From Prevotellaceae bacterium UBA711 (lineage in GTDB: Bacteria; Bacteroidota; Bacteroidia; Bacteroidales; Bacteroidaceae): a stretch of DNA of 49,130 nt. Of the stretch, positions 1 through 8,742 are shown in pieces. A model generated the notes under the pieces. It did no database searches and had not been told where the DNA came from. It saw nothing but the letters and a program-made list of their open reading frames with translations. Location of the stretch: NCBI GenBank assembly GCA_002297545.1, contig DBLZ01000015.1, forward strand, positions 1 to 49,130, written 5' to 3'. Made by a program: the position numbers and the translations under genes. Position 1 is the stretch's first letter; each line of letters opens with the position of its first letter.

Positions 1-103
1 ACCACGAATCAAGTGTCTTTGCAAGGAATGTAGCCCCACAGCACTTACATTTCCTTTTTATTTCAAATTTAGAGATGGCATATTGTACCGATTTAAGTTG
101 CAT
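1..103 (-). CDS. Truncated small Cys-rich protein (mobile-element type), N-terminal part only
   Basis: Reading the minus strand from the ATG at 103 gives 34 codons open to the window edge, so the rest of the gene lies outside. The visible protein starts MQLKSVQYAISKFEIKRK and then carries C-K-C-C-G-A-T-F-L-A-K-T, a cysteine cluster that looks like the first half of a zinc ribbon. Short Bacteroidales proteins with this N-terminus, followed by a helix-turn-helix, are common next to tyrosine integrases; that is family knowledge and the diagnostic part is not visible. A good -7 box sits about 65 bases upstream. The local DNA is AT-rich compared with the genes that follow, as expected for acquired DNA. 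The function is not assigned beyond 'probable DNA-binding accessory protein'. Confidence 0.5.
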   Translation of the reverse strand, partial: MQLKSVQYAISKFEIKRKCKCCGATFLAKTLDSW

Positions 104-168
104 TACGTTTGAATAAGTATTGATAGGTCGCACTTCATCAGAAAATAAGTCGCGTACCAAATATGGTG

Positions 169-196
169 CAAAAATACGATAAAAATCGGTAAACAA
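169..196 (-). promoter_or_regulatory. Promoter of the truncated gene at 1-103
   Basis: On the minus strand, TTG (196-194) is followed after 17 bases by TATTTTTG (176-169), matching the Bacteroidota -7 consensus TAnnTTTG. The transcript would start near 162 and run into the ATG at 103. Confidence 0.5.
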
Positions 197-213
197 CGAA
201 AGAAATACAATAT

Positions 214-260
214 TTAACTAAAAGAAAAATGAGTGTAACCAATTGGATTACACTCATTTT
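214..260 (-). terminator. Intrinsic terminator of dnaK
   Basis: A perfect 13-bp stem pairs 226-238 with 248-260 around a 9-base loop. On the minus strand it is followed by a T-rich run. It lies 31 bases after the dnaK stop codon. Confidence 0.85.
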
Positions 261-291
261 ACCTATTTATTACTATTGATAGTTGTTTATC

Positions 292-2199
292 TTACTTCAC
301 TTCCTCGAAATCGGCATCCTGGATGTCGTCATTAGAACCTTGCTGAGAACCGGTGTTGCCGGTGCCGGTGTTGCCGTTGGCGTTCATGTCGGGGGTGGGG
401 CCGGCCTGTTGCTGAGCCTGATAGAGCTTGGCGGCAGCATTTTGCAATTCGGTCATTGCGGCGTCAATGGCAGGGATGTCTTGAGCCTTGTGGGCGGTGC
501 GCATCTTCTCAAGGGCAGCCTCTACCTCTGCCTTGACATCGGCAGGAATCTTGTCGCCTGAGTCCTTGAGCATGTTCTCGGTCTGGAAGATGAGAGAGTC
601 TGCCTGGTTGAGCTTGTCAATCTTCTCACGCTCCTTCTTGTCTGCCTCGGCATTGGCCTCTGCCTCTGCCTTCATACGCTCGATTTCTTCTTTGGAGAGA
701 CCGGAAGATGCCGTGATGGTGATGTGTTGCTCCTTGCCGGTGGCCTTGTCCTTGGCAGAGACGTTGAGGATACCGTTGGCATCGATATCGAAGGTTACCT
801 CAATCTGAGGCACACCACGACGTGCGGGGGCAATACCGTCCAGGTTGAACTGGCCTACACTCTTGTTCTGGCTGGCCATAGGACGTTCACCTTGAAGGAC
901 GTGGATGGTGACGGCCGTCTGGTTGTCGGTTGCTGTAGAGAAGACCTCGCTCTTCTTGCAGGGGATGGTAGAGTTGGCATCAATGAGTTTTGTCATCACG
1001 CCGCCCATAGTCTCGATACCCATTGACAGGGGAGTAACGTCGAGCAGTACGATATCGCTCTTCTCGCCAGAGAGGGATGCACCCTGAATGGCTGCACCGA
1101 GTGCCACAACTTCGTCGGGGTTGACGCCCTTTGAGGGTTCTTTGCCGAAGAAGTCGGCTACCATCTTCTGTACGGCAGGGATACGTGTGGAACCTCCTAC
1201 GAGTATAACCTCGTCAATGTCGGAGTTAGAGAGACCGGCATCGCGCATTGCGTTCTGGCAGGGAACCTTACATGCCTGGATCAAGTTGTCGGACAGACGC
1301 TCGAACTCGCTGCGGCTGAGGGTCTTTACCAAGTGTTTGGGCACACCGCCATCGGCTGTGATGTAGGGGAGGTTGATCTCTGTGGAGGTGGTGCTTGAAA
1401 GCTCTATCTTGGCCTTCTCTGCAGCTTCCTTCAGACGCTGCATGGCCATGGGGTCTTTGGACAGGTCTATGCCCTCATCGGCCTGGAAGCCCTTTAGCAA
1501 CCAATCTATTATCACGTGATCGAAGTCATCACCGCCCAGGTGGGTATCGCCATTTGTTGAGAGCACTTCGAAGACGCCGCCACCGAATTCCAGGATGGAG
1601 ATATCGAATGTACCGCCACCAAGGTCGAATACGGCAACCTTCATGTCCTTGTTACCCTTGTCTACGCCGTAGGCCAATGCAGCAGCGGTAGGCTCGTTGA
1701 CGATACGCTTGACATCAAGTCCGGCAATCTGACCTGCCTCTTTGGTGGCCTGACGCTGTGAGTCGGAGAAGTATGCGGGTACGGTGATTACGGCCTCGGT
1801 AACTTCCTGTCCGAGATAGTCCTCGGCGGTCTTCTTCATCTTCTGCAGGATCATGGCACTTATCTCTTGAGGAGTGTACTGACGTCCGTCAATGTCTACA
1901 CGAGGAGTGTTGTTGTCGCCTCTTACTACGGTGTAAGGCATGCGGCTCACTTCCTTGTTCACCTGGTCATAAGTCTCGCCCATGAAGCGTTTGATGGAGA
2001 ATATGGTCTTCTTGGGGTTGGTGATGGCCTGACGCTTGGCAGGGTCGCCCACCTTGCGCTCGCCGCCGTCGACAAATGCCACGATGGATGGGGTGGTGCG
2101 CTTACCTTCGCTGTTGGTGATCACTACGGGCTCATTGCCCTCGTAAACGGCTACACAAGAGTTTGTAGTACCTAAGTCAATTCCTATAATCTTTCCCAT
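292..2199 (-). CDS. dnaK: Chaperone DnaK (Hsp70)
   Basis: Cytoplasmic Hsp70 chaperone that binds exposed hydrophobic peptide segments in cycles of ATP binding and hydrolysis, working with DnaJ and GrpE. The 635-aa protein has the family length. It starts with the nucleotide-binding motif GIDLGTTNSCVAVYEG at residues 5-20, has the ATPase signatures VFDLGGGTFDISILE near residue 195 and ILVGGSTRIPAVQK near 340, then the beta-sandwich peptide-binding domain (about 390-500), the helical lid, and a G/N/Q-rich linker before the conserved tail ending EEVK. No dnaJ or grpE is adjacent. The gene has its own terminator downstream and is separated from recA by 182 bases holding a hairpin, so it is probably transcribed alone. 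I found no exact TAnnTTTG box or CIRCE-like element in front of it. Confidence 0.98.
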   Translation of the reverse strand: MGKIIGIDLGTTNSCVAVYEGNEPVVITNSEGKRTTPSIVAFVDGGERKVGDPAKRQAITNPKKTIFSIKRFMGETYDQVNKEVSRMPYTVVRGDNNTPRVDIDGRQYTPQEISAMILQKMKKTAEDYLGQEVTEAVITVPAYFSDSQRQATKEAGQIAGLDVKRIVNEPTAAALAYGVDKGNKDMKVAVFDLGGGTFDISILEFGGGVFEVLSTNGDTHLGGDDFDHVIIDWLLKGFQADEGIDLSKDPMAMQRLKEAAEKAKIELSSTTSTEINLPYITADGGVPKHLVKTLSRSEFERLSDNLIQACKVPCQNAMRDAGLSNSDIDEVILVGGSTRIPAVQKMVADFFGKEPSKGVNPDEVVALGAAIQGASLSGEKSDIVLLDVTPLSMGIETMGGVMTKLIDANSTIPCKKSEVFSTATDNQTAVTIHVLQGERPMASQNKSVGQFNLDGIAPARRGVPQIEVTFDIDANGILNVSAKDKATGKEQHITITASSGLSKEEIERMKAEAEANAEADKKEREKIDKLNQADSLIFQTENMLKDSGDKIPADVKAEVEAALEKMRTAHKAQDIPAIDAAMTELQNAAAKLYQAQQQAGPTPDMNANGNTGTGNTGSQQGSNDDIQDADFEEVK

Positions 2200-2317
2200 A
2201 TCAGTAATAATTTAATTTGCTGTGATAGTATTATGTATATAGTGCAAGGCTTGTGACGTAGGGTGGGAGAACCCTTGAAGGGACATTTCCCGGCTCACTA
2301 CCTTCGCCCTATACAAC

Positions 2318-2351
2318 GCAAGGCTCGTGCCAAAACGGTCGCGAGCCTTGC
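2318..2351 (-). terminator. Hairpin, probable recA terminator
   Basis: Ten-base inverted repeat GCAAGGCTCG (2318-2327) / CGAGCCTTGC (2342-2351) with a 14-base loop, 31 bases after the recA stop on the minus strand. The following bases are not T-rich, so termination may be weak. Confidence 0.5.
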
Positions 2352-2381
2352 ATGTGATGTTTATTATGTCAGTTTGTCAGT

Positions 2382-3410
2382 TTATTCGTTTTTTGTTGCC
2401 AGGGTTTCCGTCACCTTGGCAGCAATTTCCTCCATCAGTTCGGGGTTGTCGCGTACGATGGCCTTGGCCACCTCGGCGCCTTGTCCCAGTTTGCTGTCGT
2501 TGTAGCTGAACCAGCTGCCACTCTTTTTGATGATGTTCATGTCAACGGCCAGGTTGAATATCTCTGACGAACGGCTGATGCCCTCGCCGAAGTATATTTC
2601 GAACTCGGCTTTACGGAATGGGGGTGCTACCTTGTTCTTCACCACCTTCACCTTGGTGAGATGTCCAAGGATCTCCTCGCCGTCCTTGATGGGTGTGGAG
2701 CGACGTATGTCCAGACGCACGCTGGCATAGAACTTCAAAGCGTTGCCGCCTGTGGTGGTTTCGGGATTGCCGAACATTATCCCTATTTTCTCGCGCAGTT
2801 GGTTGATGAAGATGCACGTGGTGTTGGTCTTGGAAATCGTCGACGTCAGTTTGCGCAGGGCTTGGCTCATAAGACGTGCCTGCAGGCCAACCTTGTTGTC
2901 GCCCATGTCGCCTTCTATCTCGGCCTTGGGGGTCAGGGCTGCCACAGAGTCCACGACGATGATGTCTACCGCGGCCGAACGTATCAGTTGGTCCGCTATT
3001 TCCAGGGCCTGTTCGCCGTTGTCGGGCTGCGAGATGAGCAGGTTATCCACATCCACTCCCAGGTGCTGGGCATAGAAGCGGTCAAAGGCGTGCTCCGCAT
3101 CTATGAAGGCGGCTATGCCGCCCGCTTTCTGAGCCTCGGCCATGGCATGGAGTGCCAATGTGGTCTTACCGGAACTCTCCGGACCATAGATCTCTATTAT
3201 CCTGCCCTTGGGGTAGCCGCCTACGCCCAGGGCGTGGTTGAGGGAGATGGAGCCGGTCGGTATTACCTCCAGTTGTTCCACCTGCTGTTCGCCCAGCTTC
3301 ATTATACTGCCCTTGCCAAAGTCCTTCTCTATCTTGCCCAAGGCTGCTTCGAGAGCTTTCAGCTTGGCTGCCTTCTCGTCTATTTCTATCGGTTGCTTTT
3401 CTTTTGCCAT
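2382..3410 (-). CDS. recA: Recombinase RecA
   Basis: DNA-dependent ATPase that forms filaments on single-stranded DNA, drives homologous recombination and triggers LexA self-cleavage. The 342-aa length is typical. The Walker A motif GPESSGKT lies at residues 76-83, Walker B (DIIVVDSVAAL) near 150, and the DNA-binding loop regions (MGDNKVGLQARLMSQALRK and INQLREKIGIMFGNPETTTGG) are intact. The start ATG at 3410 follows the upstream dehydrogenase gene by 47 bases with no promoter box between them, which suggests cotranscription from the promoter at 4735-4765. No LexA-type site was recognised. Confidence 0.98.
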   Translation of the reverse strand: MAKEKQPIEIDEKAAKLKALEAALGKIEKDFGKGSIMKLGEQQVEQLEVIPTGSISLNHALGVGGYPKGRIIEIYGPESSGKTTLALHAMAEAQKAGGIAAFIDAEHAFDRFYAQHLGVDVDNLLISQPDNGEQALEIADQLIRSAAVDIIVVDSVAALTPKAEIEGDMGDNKVGLQARLMSQALRKLTSTISKTNTTCIFINQLREKIGIMFGNPETTTGGNALKFYASVRLDIRRSTPIKDGEEILGHLTKVKVVKNKVAPPFRKAEFEIYFGEGISRSSEIFNLAVDMNIIKKSGSWFSYNDSKLGQGAEVAKAIVRDNPELMEEIAAKVTETLATKNE

Positions 3411-3457
3411 ATCTGAGGTATGTGATATATTATATAATGTACGCGCGTGTGCCGGTA

Positions 3458-4693
<1,236 letters not shown>

Positions 4694-4734
4694 ATACTTA
4701 CTATGCTTAGTTCATACATTGTGTCAATTTCATG

Positions 4735-4765
4735 CAAAGCTACAAAAAAAAGAGCAAACCCGCAA
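4735..4765 (-). promoter_or_regulatory. Promoter of the dehydrogenase-recA unit
   Basis: Minus-strand TTG (4765-4763), a 20-base spacer, then TAGCTTTG (4742-4735), an exact TAnnTTTG box. The start site would be near 4728, about 35 bases before the ATG at 4693. The -33 element lies in the loop of the upstream terminator hairpin. Confidence 0.65.
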
Positions 4766-4775
4766 GGTTTGCTCT
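4743..4775 (-). terminator. Intrinsic terminator of gmd-fcl
   Basis: Ten-base perfect stem AGAGCAAACC (4751-4760) / GGTTTGCTCT (4766-4775), 5-base loop, followed on the minus strand by eight T residues (4750-4743). It overlaps the promoter of the next gene. Confidence 0.88.
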
Positions 4776-4811
4776 GCATTTGTGTGGAATTGTAGTCTTC
4801 GTGCCGGATGA

Positions 4812-5756
4812 CTATCTTTCTGCTCTCATGGGGTTGTTGAGGAAATCCCGGTAGGCCAGGCGTATTCCGTCTTCCAGTTCCGTCTTGTAGGTCCATCCCA
4901 GCGCAGCCGCTTTGGATACGTCCAGCAGTTTGCGTGGCGTGCCGTTGGGACGCGATTTGTCCCAACGGATCTCGCCGGTGTAGCCTATGATTTTTGCCAC
5001 CAGCTCGGTAAGCTCCTTTATGGTAAGCTCTTTGCCAGTGCCGGCATTCACCGTCTCGTTGCCCGAGTAGTTGTTCATCAGGAACACGCATAGGTTGGCC
5101 AGGTCGTCCACGTACAGGAACTCTCTCAGCGGGCTGCCGTCGCCCCAGCAGGTGACATAAGGCAGGCCCTGCTCCTTGGCCTCGTGGAAGCGGCGTATCA
5201 GGGCGGGGAGCACGTGGGAGTGCTCCGGGTGATAGTTGTCGTTGGGACCATAGAGGTTGGTGGGCATCAGGCTAATGTAGTCCGTACCGTACTGGCGGTT
5301 CAGGAACTCGCAGTATTTCAGTCCGGAGATCTTGGCCAAGGCGTATGCCTCGTTGGTCTTCTCCAATTCAGATGTCAGCAGGCAAGACTCCGGCATGGGC
5401 TGCGGAGCCATGCGCGGGTAGATGCACGAAGACCCCAGGAACTCCAGTTTGCGGCATCCGTTCTTCCATGCTGCGTGGATGACGTTCATCTCCAGCATCA
5501 TGTTGTCATACATGAAGTCGGCCAAAGCCGAAGAATTGGCTACGATGCCACCCACCTTTGCCGCTGCCAGGAAGACGTACTCCGGTCTTTCCGCCGCAAA
5601 GAAGTCATTCACAGCCTGTTGGTTTATCAGGTCCAGCTCCTTGTGGGTGCGTGTGATGATGTTGGTGTAGCCCTGACGCTCCAGTTCGCGTACGATGGCC
5701 GAGCCCACCATGCCACGGTGCCCTGCCACATATATCTTGGCGTCTTTTTCCATCAT
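4812..5756 (-). CDS. fcl: GDP-L-fucose synthase
   Basis: NADPH-dependent 3,5-epimerase/4-reductase that turns GDP-4-keto-6-deoxy-mannose into GDP-L-fucose, the fucosyl donor for capsule and surface glycans. From the ATG at 5756 (or the next codon, 5753) the protein is about 313 aa, the usual length. It starts M-E-K-D-A-K-I-Y followed by the nucleotide-binding motif VAGHRGMVGSAIVREL and has the SDR triad as Ser in LGSSCIYP and Tyr/Lys in YALAK. A longer open frame exists upstream, but its first 47 residues have no family character and overlap gmd. The ATGA overlap with gmd points to translational coupling. The two enzymes act consecutively. Confidence 0.95.
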   Translation of the reverse strand: MMEKDAKIYVAGHRGMVGSAIVRELERQGYTNIITRTHKELDLINQQAVNDFFAAERPEYVFLAAAKVGGIVANSSALADFMYDNMMLEMNVIHAAWKNGCRKLEFLGSSCIYPRMAPQPMPESCLLTSELEKTNEAYALAKISGLKYCEFLNRQYGTDYISLMPTNLYGPNDNYHPEHSHVLPALIRRFHEAKEQGLPYVTCWGDGSPLREFLYVDDLANLCVFLMNNYSGNETVNAGTGKELTIKELTELVAKIIGYTGEIRWDKSRPNGTPRKLLDVSKAAALGWTYKTELEDGIRLAYRDFLNNPMRAER

Positions 5757-6844
5757 TTCACCACTCCTTTCTCCAGATACTCGGCCAGGTTGGTCCTCAC
5801 GTGTTCGCCTGCGCGCTCCACTGCCACTTTGGCCATGTCGGCATCCACCATGATGTTGACCAACTGCTCGAATGAGGTCCTCTTCCCGGGGTCCCATCCC
5901 AACTCATTCTTGGCCTTGGTGGGGTCGCCCCAGAGGTTGACGACATCTGTCGGGCGATAGAAGTCAGGCGACACCTCTATCACCACCTTGCCCGTAGCCT
6001 TGTCTATGCCCTTCTCGTTGGCACCCTCGCCCTCGAACATCAGCTCTATGCCTGCGCGGCGGAAGGCATACTGGCAGAATTCCCTCACGGAGTGCTGTTC
6101 GCCGGTGGCTATCACGAAGTCCTCGGGCTTGTCGTTCTGCAGGATCATCCACATGCACTCGACGTAGTCCTTGGCATAGCCCCAGTCGCGCATCGATGAC
6201 AGGTTGCCCAGATAGAGTTTCTCCTGCTTGTGCTGTGCTATGCGGGCGGCGGCCAGGGTGATCTTGCGTGTTACGAAGGTCTCGCCGCGGCGCTCGGACT
6301 CGTGGTTGAACAGTATGCCGGAGCAGGCGAACATGTTATATGCCTCGCGATATTCCTTCACGATCCAGAAGCCATAGAGCTTGGCTACGGCGTATGGAGA
6401 GTAGGGGTGGAACGGAGTCTTCTCGTTCTGAGGTACCTCCTCCACCTTGCCGTAGAGCTCTGATGTGGAGGCCTGATAGAAGCGGCATGTGTCGGCCAGA
6501 CCGCACTGGCGTATGCCCTCGAGCAGGCGCAGAACGCCTGTGGCATCGACGTCTGCCGTGAATTCAGGGGCGTCGAAGCTCACCTGTACGTGGCTTTGGG
6601 CAGCCAGGTTGTAGACCTCGTCCGGTCTTACCTTGCTGAGTACCTGTATGATGGACATGGAATCGCCCAGGTCTGCATAGTGCAGGTGAAAGTGGGGATG
6701 CCCCTCGAGGTGCGCGATGCGCTCTCTGAAGTCAACTGAGGAACGGCGTATGGTACCATGGACATCATAGCCCTTCTCCAGAAGCAACTCGGCCAGAAAC
6801 GAACCGTCCTGACCTGTGATGCCGGTGATAAGCGCTTTCTTCAT
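5753..6844 (-). CDS. gmd: GDP-mannose 4,6-dehydratase
   Basis: Converts GDP-D-mannose to GDP-4-keto-6-deoxy-D-mannose, the committed step of GDP-fucose synthesis. The family start is MKKALITGITGQDGSFLAEL at 6844, giving 363 aa; the open frame continues 39 codons upstream to 6961, but that stretch resembles leader sequence rather than protein. The NADP-binding GITGQDG lies at residues 8-14; the catalytic Tyr/Lys are in YSPYAVAK, and RRGETFVTRKIT and SSMRDWGYAKDYVE are further family signatures. It is the first gene of a two-gene operon with fcl. The predicted start site near 6995 leaves an unusually long leader of about 150 bases. Confidence 0.96.
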   Translation of the reverse strand: MKKALITGITGQDGSFLAELLLEKGYDVHGTIRRSSVDFRERIAHLEGHPHFHLHYADLGDSMSIIQVLSKVRPDEVYNLAAQSHVQVSFDAPEFTADVDATGVLRLLEGIRQCGLADTCRFYQASTSELYGKVEEVPQNEKTPFHPYSPYAVAKLYGFWIVKEYREAYNMFACSGILFNHESERRGETFVTRKITLAAARIAQHKQEKLYLGNLSSMRDWGYAKDYVECMWMILQNDKPEDFVIATGEQHSVREFCQYAFRRAGIELMFEGEGANEKGIDKATGKVVIEVSPDFYRPTDVVNLWGDPTKAKNELGWDPGKRTSFEQLVNIMVDADMAKVAVERAGEHVRTNLAEYLEKGVVK

Positions 6845-7001
6845 AATGTGTGTATAAGTGTTAGATTGTGAATAATCCATTGTCAGGCGTACCGTGTGCC
6901 AAGGGCAGTAGCATGTTGTCTCAATGGGTTGGACTACGTTGCCTTTCTCTCCGCGTTTCATGGAGAGTGGGATAAACGCCTGCTAATTACCTATTGCGCG
7001 G

Positions 7002-7009
7002 CAAAGTTA
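7002..7009 (-). promoter_or_regulatory. -7 box of the gmd-fcl promoter
   Basis: CAAAGTTA on the plus strand reads TAACTTTG on the minus strand, an exact TAnnTTTG. No clear TTTG element lies 19-21 bases upstream. Transcription would start near 6995. Confidence 0.55.
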
Positions 7010-7202
7010 CCATATTTTTTTTAATTGAGGAAATATTTAGTCCGTGATTAGGCGTTATGTGCCTGTTTCCTGTCGAAAAAACTTCCAAGCGTGTGCGTGA
7101 GTGTACTTGCCGCCTCATTGCGAGTGCACATGAGCGTCGTGTGCATGTCACCTTAATCTCTATGGCGTGCGTGGCGGTATGCCGTGTGGCGTGGATAGAA
7201 TA

Positions 7203-7276
7203 ATCCGGTTTGTACGACACCGAAAACCGGTTTGTCCTGCCGAAACAACCGGTTGTTCCGTCTGCATGAACCCGAA
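7203..7276. repeat. 22-bp-phased AACCGGTT array, locus 1
   Basis: The core motif occurs at 7203 (as ATCCGGTT), 7225 and 7247 (both AACCGGTT), with a degenerate AACCCGAA at 7269: exactly 22 bp between starts. The core is an 8-bp palindrome. The 14-bp intervals share the pattern TGT...CCGAA in the first two units. It lies between the divergent gmd and HU-like genes. A matching array is at 22337-22424. Confidence 0.8.
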
Positions 7277-7298
7277 TATATGACCGCGTTATTCCAAA

Positions 7299-7394
7299 AA
7301 CTCGACGGAAATGCGACAGGAACTCGACGAAAACACGACGTGCTTCCGGTAACAACACCACAACACGACGAGAACTCGACGGAAACGCAACGCG
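7299..7394. repeat. Imperfect direct repeats beginning AACTCGACG
   Basis: AACTCGACGGAAA-type units begin at 7299, 7321 and 7373. The first two abut with a 22-bp period; the third follows after a 30-base insert that itself contains ACACGACGAG. The block sits between the AACCGGTT array and the promoter of the HU-like gene. Confidence 0.7.
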
Positions 7395-7406
7395 GCTGGC
7401 GTTTCG

Positions 7407-7439
7407 TTGCTTTTTCGGGTGCCTTGTGTCGTATCTTTG
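7407..7439 (+). promoter_or_regulatory. Promoter of the HU-like gene
   Basis: TTG at 7407-7409 and an exact -7 box TATCTTTG at 7432-7439, spacer 22. The start would be near 7446, leaving a leader of about 155 bases before the ATG at 7602. Confidence 0.6.
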
Positions 7440-7601
7440 CAGCGTCATGACAATAAGGACACGTTGCCGAGGTCACAGCATGGCCGTTGCATGGTCCGGG
7501 TGGAAACCTTAATACATACATCTACATTAACCTCTGCCGGAGTAAATCTCTGTTCCGCTTCCCATCTTCGGCAGGCTACACCAACATCAGGGGAGCGGAA
7601 C

Positions 7602-8093
7602 ATGGAAATTATGGCAATACCCTATTCTTTGGCAATGAGAAACACCTCCCCCGCCCATCCCGAAAGCGGTAGCAAGACCTATGTCCTGGCGCAATACGCA
7701 CGGGTGATGGACCTGGAGGACATGGCGGAGCACATGAGCGCGCACGACAGCAAGTACAACAAGGGCGACATCATGGCCGTGATGATGCAGATGGCGGCAT
7801 GTGTGCGTGAGCAGTTACTCTTGGGCAATAAGGTGGTACTCGGAGGGCTGGGATCCTTTGCCGTCAGGCTGCACAGCGAGGGAGTGGACAACGTGGAAGA
7901 CTTCTGCCCGGGCCTGATCAGGACGGTGAGTGTGAGATGGAGACCGAGTGCTCAGATGTGTACCATGAAGCAGGATGCACGGTTCAGATTTGTGGGCACC
8001 AGGAGGTCGCAGAACGAGGCTCGCAAGGCGGAGCGTCAACGGCTGGGGGCCGTGGCCCAGGAGGATACCGGGGAAAGTGTGACGGCGGAGTGA
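7602..8093 (+). CDS. HU-like DNA-binding protein
   Basis: A 163-aa protein of the HU/IHF superfamily branch common in Bacteroidales (HU-related type). Those proteins are longer than classical HU (about 90 aa) and probably bind DNA as dimers. The start MEIMAIPYSLAMRN at 7602 is chosen because the 65 residues upstream have no family character and lie over the promoter leader. Visible features are the first helices (YARVMDLEDMAEHMSAHDSKYNKGDIMAVMMQMAACVREQ region), the turn LGNKVVLGGLGSFAVRL that leads into the DNA-embracing arm, and a basic C-terminal tail with RRSQNEARKAERQR. The gene is followed after 30 bases by a T7-lysozyme-type amidase, a pairing seen repeatedly in this order. What the protein targets is not known. 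Confidence 0.85.
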   Translation: MEIMAIPYSLAMRNTSPAHPESGSKTYVLAQYARVMDLEDMAEHMSAHDSKYNKGDIMAVMMQMAACVREQLLLGNKVVLGGLGSFAVRLHSEGVDNVEDFCPGLIRTVSVRWRPSAQMCTMKQDARFRFVGTRRSQNEARKAERQRLGAVAQEDTGESVTAE

Positions 8094-8123
8094 TGTTGGA
8101 CAAACCGGATGAAAGGACAGAGT

Positions 8124-8534
8124 ATGAGGACAATATCGTTGATAGTAGTGCATTGTTCGGGAGTGAGGCCCGGACAGCAGTCTTCCGCCGCCGGCATAGA
8201 CCGTTGGCATCGTAGCCTGGGATGGAAGGGGATAGGTTATCACTATGTGGTGAGGCGCGACGGCACGGTGGAGCGCGGGCGGCCGGAGAGTGTGGTAGGG
8301 GCACATTGTGCGGGACACAACACGCATTCCATCGGAGTATGCTACGAGGGTGGACTGGATGCTGCCGGAGTGCCCTGCGACACCCGCACGAAGGCACAGC
8401 GGGAGAGCCTGCTCCGGCTGCTGAAAGAGTTGCGCTGTCGCTATCCCAAGGCAATCATCCTGGGCCATAATCAGCTGTGCCGCACAAAGGCGTGTCCGTG
8501 CTTTGACGCTGCACGAGAATACCTGGCAATATGA
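8124..8534 (+). CDS. N-acetylmuramoyl-L-alanine amidase, T7-lysozyme type (Amidase_2)
   Basis: Zinc amidase predicted to cut the bond between N-acetylmuramic acid and L-alanine in peptidoglycan. The start MRTISLIVVHCS at 8124 fits the family; an in-frame ATG at 8109 would add five residues. Counting from 8124, zinc ligands can be placed at His10 (in VVHCS), His115 (in ILGHNQL) and Cys124 (in TKACPCF), with the catalytic Tyr in GYHYVVRRDG and Lys122, all matching T7 lysozyme. The 136-aa length equals the bare catalytic domain. There is no signal peptide or membrane segment, so as written it is cytoplasmic, which is odd for a wall hydrolase. Probably cotranscribed with the HU-like gene. Confidence 0.92.
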   Translation: MRTISLIVVHCSGVRPGQQSSAAGIDRWHRSLGWKGIGYHYVVRRDGTVERGRPESVVGAHCAGHNTHSIGVCYEGGLDAAGVPCDTRTKAQRESLLRLLKELRCRYPKAIILGHNQLCRTKACPCFDAAREYLAI

Positions 8535-8550
8535 GCCTGACTTAGTGTGT

Positions 8551-8590
8551 GCGGGGAGGCGCAAGTACTGTCGCCTCCCCGCGTATTGTT
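8551..8590 (+). terminator. Terminator after the amidase gene
   Basis: Eleven-base GC-rich stem GCGGGGAGGCG (8551-8561) / CGCCTCCCCGC (8572-8582), 10-base loop, 17 bases after the stop codon. The following GTATTGTTCC is only moderately T-rich. Confidence 0.7.
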
Positions 8591-8640
8591 CCATTCTTGG
8601 GGCGTTTTGGGGCAAAGCTGCTAAAAAATGCCCCCAAGCC

Positions 8641-8671
8641 TTTGAGACTATCGAAAAAAAAACTAACTTTG
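8641..8671 (+). promoter_or_regulatory. Promoter of the sialidase-fucosidase operon
   Basis: TTTG at 8641-8644, a 19-base spacer, then TAACTTTG at 8664-8671: an essentially perfect Bacteroidota promoter. The predicted start is near 8678, about 65 bases before the ATG. Confidence 0.8.
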
Positions 8672-8742
8672 TGCACAGTATAGGTATTATGTACCCACAT
8701 AATCATCCCGCAGCGTAGGCACCGTGCCTACACGGCATACAC

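Noticed and set aside
7203..7276. CRISPR-like array (short repeats with different intervals)
   Set aside because: The repeated core is only 8 bases and intervals 14; no cas genes are near, and unit length is far below CRISPR repeats plus spacers.
7407..7601. N-terminal extension of the HU-like protein
   Set aside because: The upstream 65 codons overlap the promoter box at 7432-7439 and show no similarity to the HU-related family start.
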